Counted from the stretch's first letter, positions 27,661-33,423 are shown. The stretch is 64,000 bases of DNA from Chryseobacterium nakagawai (GCF_900637665.1 NZ_LR134386.1:1046501-1110500), one strand, 5' to 3'. Translations and numbers: made by a program. Notes: generated by a model not told the origin, from the sequence alone.

Positions 27661-29350
27661 AATAAAACCTTTCCCGAAAAATAAATACCCTAAAAAAGGA
27701 CTTTTGATAAAAGGCTCTTCACCTTTGGTATGGCTTCAGGAAATGGAAACGTTAGGAATAGCACTTAATGGCGTGAAATCTTATGCTGTTCCAGCCAATA
27801 GTCCCAATGTATTGTATGGATGCTTTCTTGTATTTGATGATTATGCTCCGCAGGAAATTGGAAGAAATGCTTATTTCCAATGCGTAGATAATAAACTTTT
27901 TATTCCCGAAAACACAACATTGTATCCTAAGATCAATCCTGAAGACTGGGATACAGTAGAGGCAGGCTTTCTCATAATGCATCCTGAATTTGGATTGGTA
28001 AAACTGCTAGAAGAGATCAATTGGATTGAATTGATTCAGGATCCGGAGATCATAAAAGAAACCATCAAAAAACCTTTGAATGGAGTCAAAATTCCACAAA
28101 TCATACAAAGCTATACGGTGGAAATCGATGAGGAAAAAATGCTTGAAGCATTACAGAATCCCCCAACCAAAGAAGAATGGATGAATAACCTGCCGTTTGA
28201 TCTGAAGAAAGTAATGGCTGGAAACAAAAAAGAAATTGAAAAATATTTAAAATACATAGAAAAATACCCTGAAAGAGCTATAGAATTAGGAGTTCCTTTA
28301 GATATCATGGGTACTTCCAGGGGAGATGGATTTGGTAAATTTACCTGGTTGGAGGGGCTATTTGGAGGAGGAACGGATAGTAAACAGGAAAGTACCAATA
28401 CCAGGAATTTCCGCAGAATATTCTGGGCCGTTATTGTCATTGCAATTGTTTTAAAAATAGCTTTACCATCCAATGAAAATAAGCCCCAGCAGGAAGAAAA
28501 TAAGGTGTCCTCAGGAACTATTGTAACAGATGCTGTAAAAGCCCCTGCAGATATGATTGCTTTTCATTCAGGAGTCTCTGAAATAGATATGAAGATAGAT
28601 TCTCTGTACTACAGTAAAAGGAAAAGCTTGTCCAATGAACTCCTGAACGCAGGAATGCAGGAAAGTAAGACAAAAAAAGAAAAAGAAGAATATAAAAGGG
28701 CAGGGGGAAGAGAAGTAAATGAAATAGGACACGATATTCAAAAGCTAAGTAATAAAGAGCAACAAAGCCGAGACTCTCTTAAAACCATTTATACAAGAGT
28801 TATAACCAAACATATTAAGGAAAGAAGTGAGGCGCTGAAACGGAAAATTTCAGATTCTTTAAAACAATACACCAAAGGAAAACCGGTAAATGGAGAGGTG
28901 GTGAAATATCTTTTAAAGAAAAAGCAGGTTCTGATGCAAGACTCTTTAGGAAAATTATACGGAACCATTGATATGACTGATAGGTCACCTCCATCTACCA
29001 TTAAAGATTCTAAAGTAAAGGGAGTAGAATCAAGTAGTAACTCGATGAAGAAAGACACTCCTGTTTTCGATATATTATATATGGTGATTCTGATGATTGC
29101 AGCGGTTGGTTTGTATTCTTTCATGTTTAAAAATAAATCATTAAATCTTGGAGGAGATAATGTTCCGGGATGGGTGAAATTCTTTTTGATTGTGATTCTC
29201 GTAGCTATGTTGGTGTATCTGTTTTATCCTTTGGTTAAAATGTTTGGCTACAACTGGTTTGTATGGATACTTGCTATTGGGGTGATGCTACTGCTTTACC
29301 GTTTGTTCAGAGATGATAAAAGCATTTTAAAATCCGATGATGATGAATAA
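27650..29350 (+). CDS. Membrane-anchored component of the MoxR-vWA system, bpX6-like
   Basis: This 566-residue protein has an N-terminal beta-rich soluble domain (about residues 1-130) and a helical linker. A transmembrane segment lies near residues 257-275, followed by a long charged coiled region with many Lys, Glu and Ser. Three hydrophobic segments near residues 475, 505 and 535 are close to the C-terminus. It would hold the system at the inner membrane. It overlaps the vWA gene by 11 bases and the next gene by about 14. Family assignment rests on context. Confidence 0.65.
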   Translation: MELRIKPFPKNKYPKKGLLIKGSSPLVWLQEMETLGIALNGVKSYAVPANSPNVLYGCFLVFDDYAPQEIGRNAYFQCVDNKLFIPENTTLYPKINPEDWDTVEAGFLIMHPEFGLVKLLEEINWIELIQDPEIIKETIKKPLNGVKIPQIIQSYTVEIDEEKMLEALQNPPTKEEWMNNLPFDLKKVMAGNKKEIEKYLKYIEKYPERAIELGVPLDIMGTSRGDGFGKFTWLEGLFGGGTDSKQESTNTRNFRRIFWAVIVIAIVLKIALPSNENKPQQEENKVSSGTIVTDAVKAPADMIAFHSGVSEIDMKIDSLYYSKRKSLSNELLNAGMQESKTKKEKEEYKRAGGREVNEIGHDIQKLSNKEQQSRDSLKTIYTRVITKHIKERSEALKRKISDSLKQYTKGKPVNGEVVKYLLKKKQVLMQDSLGKLYGTIDMTDRSPPSTIKDSKVKGVESSSNSMKKDTPVFDILYMVILMIAAVGLYSFMFKNKSLNLGGDNVPGWVKFFLIVILVAMLVYLFYPLVKMFGYNWFVWILAIGVMLLLYRLFRDDKSILKSDDDE

Positions 29351-30362
29351 ACAGAAATTTATAGACAAGTTCATGGCTGCTTTTGTCCTGCTGGCTATGT
29401 TTAAGATTATCGGAATCGTAGCCCAGCTGTTCCATGAAAGTTTTTGGAGCGTAGTCGGAAATTTAGTCATTTTTTTAATTGTGGCATTTATTCTGTTAAT
29501 GGTCATTACTTCTTTAAAGGATAAAGAACAAAACAAACAGAATTCAGGAAGGGGAGGAGCTGGAGGAGGAAACTTCTATTTGGAAAATTCACTATTTGAC
29601 AGGATTAGAAGTAAATATGAAGACCTTGCCCAAAAGTACCTTGCAGAAAAAGATTATAAAAAAGCGGCAAAAGTGTATATGAATTTACTTCAAGATTATT
29701 ACAGAGGGGCAAAAGCATTGGAAGACGGTGGATTTTATAATGAGGCAGCAGCAGTATATCTTAAAAAACTTAAAAGTAAATCTGATGCAGCGAATTGTTA
29801 TGAAAAGGCAAAGCAATATAAAAAAGCCATTGACCTGTACAAAGAAATGGAACAGAAAGAAAAAGTAGGTGATCTTTACAAAGAGATTAATGAGCTGAAA
29901 AATGCCCATATCTATTACCAGATGGTAGCGGATGATTATATAACCAATAATCAGATGGTGAAAGCTTCATTGGTATACCGTAAAAAAATGGAAAAGCCGG
30001 GAGATGCTCAAAAAGTATTATTAAAAGGCTGGGAAGAAGATAAAGATGCCTTCAATTGTCTCAATAATTACTTTGCGAATATCTCTGATACTAAAAAACT
30101 GGAAGCCGAAATCCAGGTTATGTATGAAAAAACTCCGGCCTATAAAAAACTCATCTATCTGGAAGCAATGAAGTATGAGTTTAAAAAAGACCTCAAAGTA
30201 CAGTCTGTTACAAGAAGAATAGCTTATGAGATCGTTGCTGAAAAAGTAGAAAGCCGTTCAGAAATTGTTAACGAGTTGAAACATTTCAACCCTAAAGATG
30301 AAGTGATCCTTAAAGATATCTCAAGATTCAAGACCGGAAGAAATAAAATGTTTAGAAATTAA
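29337..30362 (+). CDS. Membrane protein with TPR-like helical repeats, last gene of the MoxR operon
   Basis: Three in-frame ATGs lie at 29337, 29340 and 29343. The 341-residue protein has two transmembrane helices in the first 60 residues and a Gly-rich linker (GRGGAGGG). About 230 residues of helix pairs such as KYLAEKDYKKAAKVYMNLL follow and look like TPR or SEL1-like repeats. It is probably a membrane-tethered protein-interaction scaffold. It overlaps the preceding gene and ends the operon; about 200 bp without a clear gene follow. Confidence 0.7.
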   Translation: MMMNKQKFIDKFMAAFVLLAMFKIIGIVAQLFHESFWSVVGNLVIFLIVAFILLMVITSLKDKEQNKQNSGRGGAGGGNFYLENSLFDRIRSKYEDLAQKYLAEKDYKKAAKVYMNLLQDYYRGAKALEDGGFYNEAAAVYLKKLKSKSDAANCYEKAKQYKKAIDLYKEMEQKEKVGDLYKEINELKNAHIYYQMVADDYITNNQMVKASLVYRKKMEKPGDAQKVLLKGWEEDKDAFNCLNNYFANISDTKKLEAEIQVMYEKTPAYKKLIYLEAMKYEFKKDLKVQSVTRRIAYEIVAEKVESRSEIVNELKHFNPKDEVILKDISRFKTGRNKMFRN

Positions 30363-30568
30363 AGGATAAAAATAAAATGATAATACATTTAAATATATCC
30401 AATATAAATATGCAAGGTGAGCTATTCATGCAACTTGAAAAACTTGATGAAGAAATAGAGTAAAACTCTGTGTTTCAAAAACACATAATTCAGCCGTTAA
30501 AAGCAATCATAGAATCCTTTTTTTATTACTCTTCCATGTGAGAATTATAAAAAATAACAAAAAAGATT

Positions 30569-30576
30569 TATCTTTG
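30569..30576 (+). promoter_or_regulatory. -7 element before leader ORF 1
   Basis: TATCTTTG matches TAnnTTTG exactly. A start of transcription about 7 bases later leaves only a few untranslated bases before the ATG at 30589. Confidence 0.6.
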
Positions 30577-30588
30577 CACCAGAAAATT

Positions 30589-30717
30589 ATGACAATACAA
30601 AGAGCACATATCAATGCAGAACTATTCGAAAGTCCTTCTAATAAAGGATTATTAGGATATGATGAAGGGGTATGGAATGAGGCGAAATGTGCTGACTTTG
30701 GAAATTATTTACTATAA
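30589..30717 (+). CDS. Leader ORF 1: 42-codon peptide containing all 20 amino acids
   Basis: The ORF runs from ATG 30589 to TAA 30717. It has a strong -7 element just upstream and an intrinsic terminator starting 29 bases after the stop. Translation by hand gives 42 residues in which every one of the twenty amino acids occurs at least once; nineteen (all but Cys) occur within the first 30 codons. Codons 31-32 (GAGGCG, 30679-30684) are complementary to CGCCTC in the 5' arm of the terminator (30751-30756). A ribosome delayed earlier in the ORF would leave GAGGCG free to pair and prevent termination. I infer an attenuation leader sensing shortage of almost any aminoacyl-tRNA. An ordinary small protein cannot be excluded. 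Confidence 0.7.
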   Translation: MTIQRAHINAELFESPSNKGLLGYDEGVWNEAKCADFGNYLL

Positions 30718-30756
30718 ACTTGTAAAAAATTAATCAAAATACAGCAAAAACGCCTC
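30679..30756 (+). promoter_or_regulatory. Putative antiterminator pairing, leader 1
   Basis: GAGGCG (30679-30684, within the leader coding region) can pair with CGCCTC (30751-30756), the terminator 5' arm. This 6-bp all-but-one GC helix is mutually exclusive with the terminator stem. Confidence 0.5.
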
Positions 30757-30776
30757 GATTTTTCGAGGCGTTTTTT
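30746..30776 (+). terminator. Attenuator terminator 1
   Basis: CGCCTCGA (30751-30758) pairs perfectly with TCGAGGCG (30763-30770) over a TTTT loop. The A run before and six Ts after extend it. It is a strong intrinsic terminator. Confidence 0.85.
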
Positions 30777-31002
30777 GTTTTTTAGGTCAGAAATTATTTA
30801 GAATGAAAAAAAATAACCATAAACATGAAAATTTTTTAATTAACAATGCAACTTTAATACAATAAAATAGAGTGATAAGTAACCCGATGAGAGACAGTCA
30901 TTTAGGTAATTAAGATATCTGCAAAAGATTGCGGACAGAAATCGCTTATTCTTAATTTTGCATGTAATTAACTGATTATCAATAATTTAATTTTAAAATT
31001 TA

Positions 31003-31034
31003 TTTGCAGATTCCAAAAAATCATATTTACTTTG
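31003..31034 (+). promoter_or_regulatory. Promoter before leader ORF 2
   Basis: A TTTG at 31003-31006 and TACTTTG at 31028-31034 are spaced by 21 bases, the normal spacing for the housekeeping sigma factor of Bacteroidetes. It would give an untranslated leader of about 65 bases ahead of the ATG at 31105. The region 30777-31002 shows only AT-rich DNA and a GCAAAAGATTGCGG stretch at 30921. Confidence 0.5.
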
Positions 31035-31104
31035 CAACCGAAAATTGAAAGCAACAGGTTTTCAGGATTCAACAAAAAATAATTTAGAAACAAACAAAAA
31101 TAAA

Positions 31105-31230
31105 ATGAAACAATTTCATAACATACTCAATCAATATTCAAGACTATTCGGACAGGAGCCGACAGGGACAGTGTGTGCTTATGATTGTGAATTTGTGGAT
31201 AAAAGGTGCTTATATACGTGGGTCAGCTAA
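31105..31230 (+). CDS. Leader ORF 2: 41-codon peptide containing all 20 amino acids
   Basis: The ORF runs from ATG 31105 to TAA 31230; a non-ATG extension to 31045 is not convincing. By hand translation all twenty amino acids occur, nineteen of them (all but Trp) within the first 33 codons. Codons 34-36 start with AGGTGCTT (31204-31211), which can pair over eight positions, one of them G-U, with AAGCGCCT of the terminator 5' arm (31255-31262). Both peptide content and attenuator geometry repeat those of leader 1 although the two peptides are otherwise unrelated. The tRNA-His gene begins three bases after the terminator's T run. This supports control of the tRNA array by translation of the leader. 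Confidence 0.7.
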   Translation: MKQFHNILNQYSRLFGQEPTGTVCAYDCEFVDKRCLYTWVS

Positions 31231-31262
31231 TGATCTTTCACGTTAAAAAATATGAAGCGCCT
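31204..31262 (+). promoter_or_regulatory. Putative antiterminator pairing, leader 2
   Basis: AGGTGCTT (31204-31211) pairs with AAGCGCCT (31255-31262) across a 43-base loop. It would exclude the terminator stem. A ribosome reaching the stop codon at 31228 would mask the upstream strand and favour termination. Confidence 0.5.
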
Positions 31263-31285
31263 CCCGAAAAGAGGCGCTTTTTTTT
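31255..31285 (+). terminator. Attenuator terminator 2
   Basis: AAGCGCCTC (31255-31263) pairs perfectly with GAGGCGCTT (31271-31279) around CCGAAAA, then eight further Ts follow. The core CGCCTC/GAGGCG is shared with attenuator 1. Confidence 0.88.
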
Positions 31286-31287
31286 AT

Positions 31288-31359
31288 GGTTTCTTTAGCT
31301 TATTTGGTAAAGCGCCGGTCTGTGGAACCGGAGAACAGGGTTCGATCCCCGAAGATACC
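31288..31359 (+). tRNA. tRNA-His(GTG)
   Basis: Anticodon arm CCGGT-CTGTGGA-ACCGG; G at -1 opposite the discriminator C, the His identity pair. The acceptor stem GTTTCTT/AAGATAC has one T-T mismatch and the T stem has one A-C mismatch, so it departs from a housekeeping tRNA. It is the first gene of the array. Confidence 0.8.
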
Positions 31360-31369
31360 CAAAATATAA

Positions 31370-31443
31370 AATCTCATAGCTCAAATGGTTAGAGCACCGG
31401 TCTTTTAAACCGGGGGTTGAAAGTTCAAATCTTTCTGGGATTA
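31370..31443 (+). tRNA. tRNA-Lys(TTT)
   Basis: Acceptor AATCTCA/TGGGATT, anticodon arm CCGGT-CTTTTAA-ACCGG, T arm GAAAG-TTCAAAT-CTTTC, discriminator A followed by an encoded CCA. Well formed with a single G-U in the acceptor. Confidence 0.88.
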
Positions 31444-31449
31444 CCAAAC

Positions 31450-31523
31450 GGTTCCGTAGCTCAACCGGATAGAGCATGGGTTTTCTAAACCCAGGGTTAG
31501 AGGTTCGAATCCTTTCGGAATCA
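31450..31523 (+). tRNA. tRNA-Arg(TCT)
   Basis: Acceptor GGTTCCG/CGGAATC, anticodon arm TGGGT-TTTCTAA-ACCCA, T loop TTCGAAT. Well formed, no encoded CCA. Confidence 0.88.
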
Positions 31524-31529
31524 CAAAAT

Positions 31530-31600
31530 GGTCTATTGAGGTAATGGTAACCTGCCCGACTGTCTCTTGGGCACTGCGAGTTCGATTCTCGCATAGACCG
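31530..31600 (+). tRNA. tRNA-Asp(GTC), unusual anticodon loop
   Basis: Perfect acceptor GGTCTAT/ATAGACC and discriminator G. D arm AGGT-AATGGTA-ACCT, anticodon arm CCCGA-CTGTCTC-TTGGG. Position 37 is T where a purine is nearly universal. Confidence 0.78.
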
Positions 31601-31603
31601 CAA

Positions 31604-31660
31604 AGATTCGTAGAAAGTTTTGCTCCGGCTGTCTCCCGGAAAAGAATTGAAGTGAATCTG
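31604..31660 (+). other. Armless tRNA-like hairpin
   Basis: AGATTCG and TGAATCT can form a 7-bp acceptor-like stem, and TCCGG-CTGTCTC-CCGGA a 5-bp stem with the same 7-base loop as the preceding tRNA-Asp. D and T arms are missing; the total length is only about 57 bases. It may be a decayed tRNA or chance. Confidence 0.3.
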
Positions 31661-31665
31661 TAAAA

Positions 31666-31737
31666 CTGGAAAGATAACGGTGGTTGTTTACCCGTCTTGG
31701 ACGCGGGAGGTCGCAAGTTCGAATCTTGCTTTCCAGA
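31666..31737 (+). tRNA. tRNA-Pro(TGG)
   Basis: Perfect acceptor CTGGAAA/TTTCCAG beginning with C1, anticodon arm CCCGT-CTTGGAC-GCGGG, T arm GCAAG-TTCGAAT-CTTGC. The D stem is only three pairs and the usual T8 is G. Confidence 0.82.
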
Positions 31738-31740
31738 CGA

Positions 31741-31829
31741 AATGATAAGTAATAAATAATGAGTAATAAGCAATAATGCATAGAAAGGAGTTTTCAATAT
31801 TACTCATCACCAATTACTCATTACTCATA
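31741..31829. repeat. AT-rich inverted repeat of the array, copy 1
   Basis: AATAATGAGTAATAAGCAAT faces ATTACTCATTACTCATAA on the other side of a short spacer. Similar palindromes recur at 32513, 32851, 33158 and 33333, always between array genes. Confidence 0.6.
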
Positions 31830-31837
31830 AAACCGCT

Positions 31838-31910
31838 GCGGGAATGGTGGAACGGTAGACACACTTGATTTAGGATCAAGGCGCTGAGGGTTCGAATCCC
31901 TCTTCCCGTA
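31838..31910 (+). tRNA. tRNA-Leu(TAG) without the long variable arm
   Basis: Acceptor GCGGGAA/TTCCCGT, Leu-like D arm, anticodon arm CTTGA-TTTAGGA-TCAAG, T arm GAGGG-TTCGAAT-CCCTC. The variable region is only GCGCT, whereas bacterial tRNA-Leu is class II with a long extra arm, and total length is 73 instead of about 85. Confidence 0.8.
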
Positions 31911-31915
31911 CAAAA

Positions 31916-31987
31916 GATTTTGTAGCTCAATGGTAGAGCGCTGGTCTGTTAAACCAGAAGTTGGAAGTTCGAATCTTCCCGGAATCG
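31916..31987 (+). tRNA. tRNA-Asn(GTT)
   Basis: Acceptor GATTTTG/CGGAATC with two G-U pairs, anticodon arm CTGGT-CTGTTAA-ACCAG, discriminator G as expected for Asn. Confidence 0.87.
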
Positions 31988-32022
31988 CAGTAACTAAATG
32001 TTAATTGTTTCAGGAGAAAAAT

Positions 32023-32090
32023 AAAGTTTGTCAAGAGCAGAAGATCTTTACATCAAAAAAACACAAGAAAATACAGACAAACTTTTTTCT
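32023..32090 (+). ncRNA. Array hairpin element E1
   Basis: AAAGTTTGTC (32023-32032) pairs with GACAAACTTT (32076-32085), followed by a T tract. The loop starts AAGAGCAGAAGATCTTTA, conserved in E2 to E5, while the stem bases change in a paired manner. Confidence 0.6.
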
Positions 32091-32151
32091 TTCTCAATAA
32101 TACAGTTACAAGTGAAAGAAAAATATGATTAATACAATTTTAGGTAAAAAT

Positions 32152-32212
32152 AAAGTCTGTCAAGCGCAGAAGTTCTTATATCAAGCAAAAATATAGACAG
32201 ACTTTGTTTTTT
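32152..32212 (+). ncRNA. Array hairpin element E2
   Basis: AAAGTCTGTC (32152-32161) pairs with GACAGACTTT (32196-32205). Compared with E1, one T-A pair has become C-G, a compensatory change. Loop AAGCGCAGAAGTTCTTA, T tract behind. Confidence 0.6.
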
Positions 32213-32271
32213 TGAATAATAAACATCAAAAATTATTCATTACCTGTTGCTTATTCCTCATGTTAAAATCT

Positions 32272-32353
32272 GATGGTTCGCCGAAGTGGAAGAGTCGGGG
32301 CGGTCTGCAAAACCGTTGCGTAAGCTGAGTGGGTTTGAATCCCATAACCATCT
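32272..32353 (+). tRNA. tRNA-Cys(GCA) with a long variable arm
   Basis: Acceptor GATGGTT/AACCATC, discriminator T (the Cys identity base), anticodon arm GCGGT-CTGCAAA-ACCGT. The variable region is 12 bases (TGCGTAAGCTGA). The D arm CCGA...TCGG and neighbourhood closely resemble the tRNA-Tyr two genes on, suggesting descent from a Tyr gene. Confidence 0.78.
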
Positions 32354-32443
32354 CAATGTAAAGCTGGAAATTGTAATGTTAGAAGATGATCCATCAACTA
32401 TCATTCATTAATTATAGCTAAAAATATCCTTTATTAAGAAAAG

Positions 32444-32510
32444 AAAATGTCTGTCAAGCGCAGAAGATCTTTAAGCCAAAACACAAAATACAGACAGGCT
32501 TTTTCTTTTT
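32444..32510 (+). ncRNA. Array hairpin element E3
   Basis: GTCTGTC (32449-32455) pairs with GACAGGC (32493-32499) through one G-U, with outer A-T pairs. Loop AAGCGCAGAAGATCTTTA, then a T tract. Confidence 0.6.
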
Positions 32511-32512
32511 AT

Positions 32513-32576
32513 AAGTAATGGGCAATAAGCAATGAATGATAAATTAGCCATCATCAATTACTCATTACTCATAAAG
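32513..32576. repeat. AT-rich inverted repeat of the array, copy 2
   Basis: AATGGGCAATAAGCAATGAA faces ATTACTCATTACTCATAA; same family as the repeat at 31741. Confidence 0.5.
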
Positions 32577-32582
32577 AAATCC

Positions 32583-32666
32583 GGAAGTACGCCGAAGTTG
32601 GAGAGTCGGGGCAGACTGTAAATCTGTTGCTTCATTGCTGAGTAGGTTCGAATCCTACTACTTCCA
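32583..32666 (+). tRNA. tRNA-Tyr(GTA)
   Basis: Perfect acceptor GGAAGTA/TACTTCC, anticodon arm GCAGA-CTGTAAA-TCTGT, class II variable region of 14 bases, T arm GTAGG-TTCGAAT-CCTAC. A normal bacterial Tyr form. Confidence 0.88.
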
Positions 32667-32671
32667 CCCAA

Positions 32672-32742
32672 CCGCTGATAATGTAATGGCAGCATGCAGG
32701 AAATGTACTCTTGTTGTTTAGGTTCGATTCCTAGTCAGTAGG
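32672..32742 (+). tRNA. tRNA-Thr(TGT), degenerate
   Basis: Acceptor CCGCTGA/TCAGTAG has one C-A mismatch and one G-U. Anticodon arm CAGGA-AATGTAC-TCTTG places A at position 33, where U is almost invariant. T arm TTAGG-TTCGATT-CCTAG is good. It may be nonfunctional in translation. Confidence 0.6.
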
Positions 32743-32788
32743 TCAAAAAGAAGAAAATATTAAATGCTCAATATAATTTTCGAAAGAA

Positions 32789-32852
32789 AGGCTTGTCAAG
32801 CGTAGAAGATCTTTTTGTTAAGCAAATTTAAAGACAAGCTTATTCTTTTTAT
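32789..32852 (+). ncRNA. Array hairpin element E4
   Basis: GGCTTGTC (32790-32797) pairs with GACAAGCT (32833-32840). Loop AAGCGTAGAAGATCTTT, T-rich tail. Confidence 0.6.
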
Positions 32853-32915
32853 AATGGATGATGGGCAATAAGTAATTAATAATATAAAATAGTATCACTT
32901 ACCCATTGCTTATAA
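32851..32915. repeat. AT-rich inverted repeat of the array, copy 3
   Basis: ATGGGCAATAAGTAAT faces ACTTACCCATTGCTTAT; related to the other array palindromes. Confidence 0.45.
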
Positions 32916-32919
32916 AAAC

Positions 32920-32991
32920 GCTCTATTCGTCTAACGGTAAGGACGCCTGCCTTTCGAGCAGAAAACAAGGGTTCGATTCCCTTATAGAGTA
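32920..32991 (+). tRNA. tRNA-Glu(TTC)
   Basis: Acceptor GCTCTAT/ATAGAGT (G1-U72 pair), anticodon arm CCTGC-CTTTCGA-GCAGA with the outermost pair lost, T loop TTCGATT, discriminator A. Confidence 0.8.
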
Positions 32992-33095
32992 CTGAATGTG
33001 AATGACTGGTCAATACATAATTGATATAATACCATGAAAGTTCAGATTTAAAAAAATATTGGCCAGTTGCCATTCACACAAAATGAAGAAAAGAG

Positions 33096-33157
33096 AAAAG
33101 GTTTGTCAAGCGTAGAAGATCTTTAGTCAATAAAAACAGACAACCTTTTACTTTTTA
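33096..33157 (+). ncRNA. Array hairpin element E5
   Basis: AAAAGGTTTGTC (33096-33107) pairs with GACAACCTTTT (33139-33149) leaving one bulged T. Loop AAGCGTAGAAGATCTTTA, T-rich tail. Confidence 0.55.
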
Positions 33158-33246
33158 TAATGAACAATAAGTAATGAACAATAAGTAATGAATGATAGAA
33201 AAGTAGTTTTCATCATTACTCATCACTAATTACTTATTACTCATAA
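33158..33246. repeat. AT-rich inverted repeat of the array, copy 4
   Basis: Two tandem GAACAATAAGTAAT units face ACTAATTACTTATTACTCAT across a spacer. Confidence 0.5.
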
Positions 33247-33250
33247 AATA

Positions 33251-33324
33251 GGGAAGAGTGGTGTACTTGGTGTGCACGTTAGTCTGAAAAACTAAAGGTA
33301 CAGGTTCAATTCCTGTCTGTTCCG
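33251..33324 (+). tRNA. tRNA-Phe(GAA), degenerate acceptor
   Basis: Anticodon arm TTAGT-CTGAAAA-ACTAA is perfect and the T arm ACAGG-TTCAATT-CCTGT good. The acceptor GGGAAGA/CTGTTCC has two mismatches and two G-U pairs, and the discriminator is G instead of A. Confidence 0.68.
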
Positions 33325-33332
33325 CAAGAACA

Positions 33333-33417
33333 TGAACGATAAGTAATATAATGAGTGATCTTTGATACTTGATTGTTTTTAAACATTCCTCATTATCCAT
33401 TACTTATTGCTCATGAA
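33333..33417. repeat. AT-rich inverted repeat of the array, copy 5
   Basis: CATGAACGATAAGTAATA faces CCATTACTTATTGCTCATGAA between tRNA-Phe and tRNA-Gln. Confidence 0.45.
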
Positions 33418-33423
33418 TTAATC

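Noticed and set aside
30377..30463. 28-codon ORF behind the MoxR operon
   Set aside because: No promoter of its own, no terminator linked to it and a restricted amino-acid set; it does not resemble the two all-amino-acid leaders.
30921..30960. GCAAAAGATTGCGG followed by TAATTTTG as another palindrome-type promoter
   Set aside because: The spacing is 21 bases, not 13, and the palindrome is incomplete; it fits an ordinary promoter with TTG at -33.
31295..31797. Minus-strand ORFs of 82-118 codons across the first tRNA genes
   Set aside because: They are antisense readings of tRNA-His to tRNA-Pro; the repetitive Arg/Ser/Leu/Asn-rich peptides are the usual artefact of tRNA arrays.
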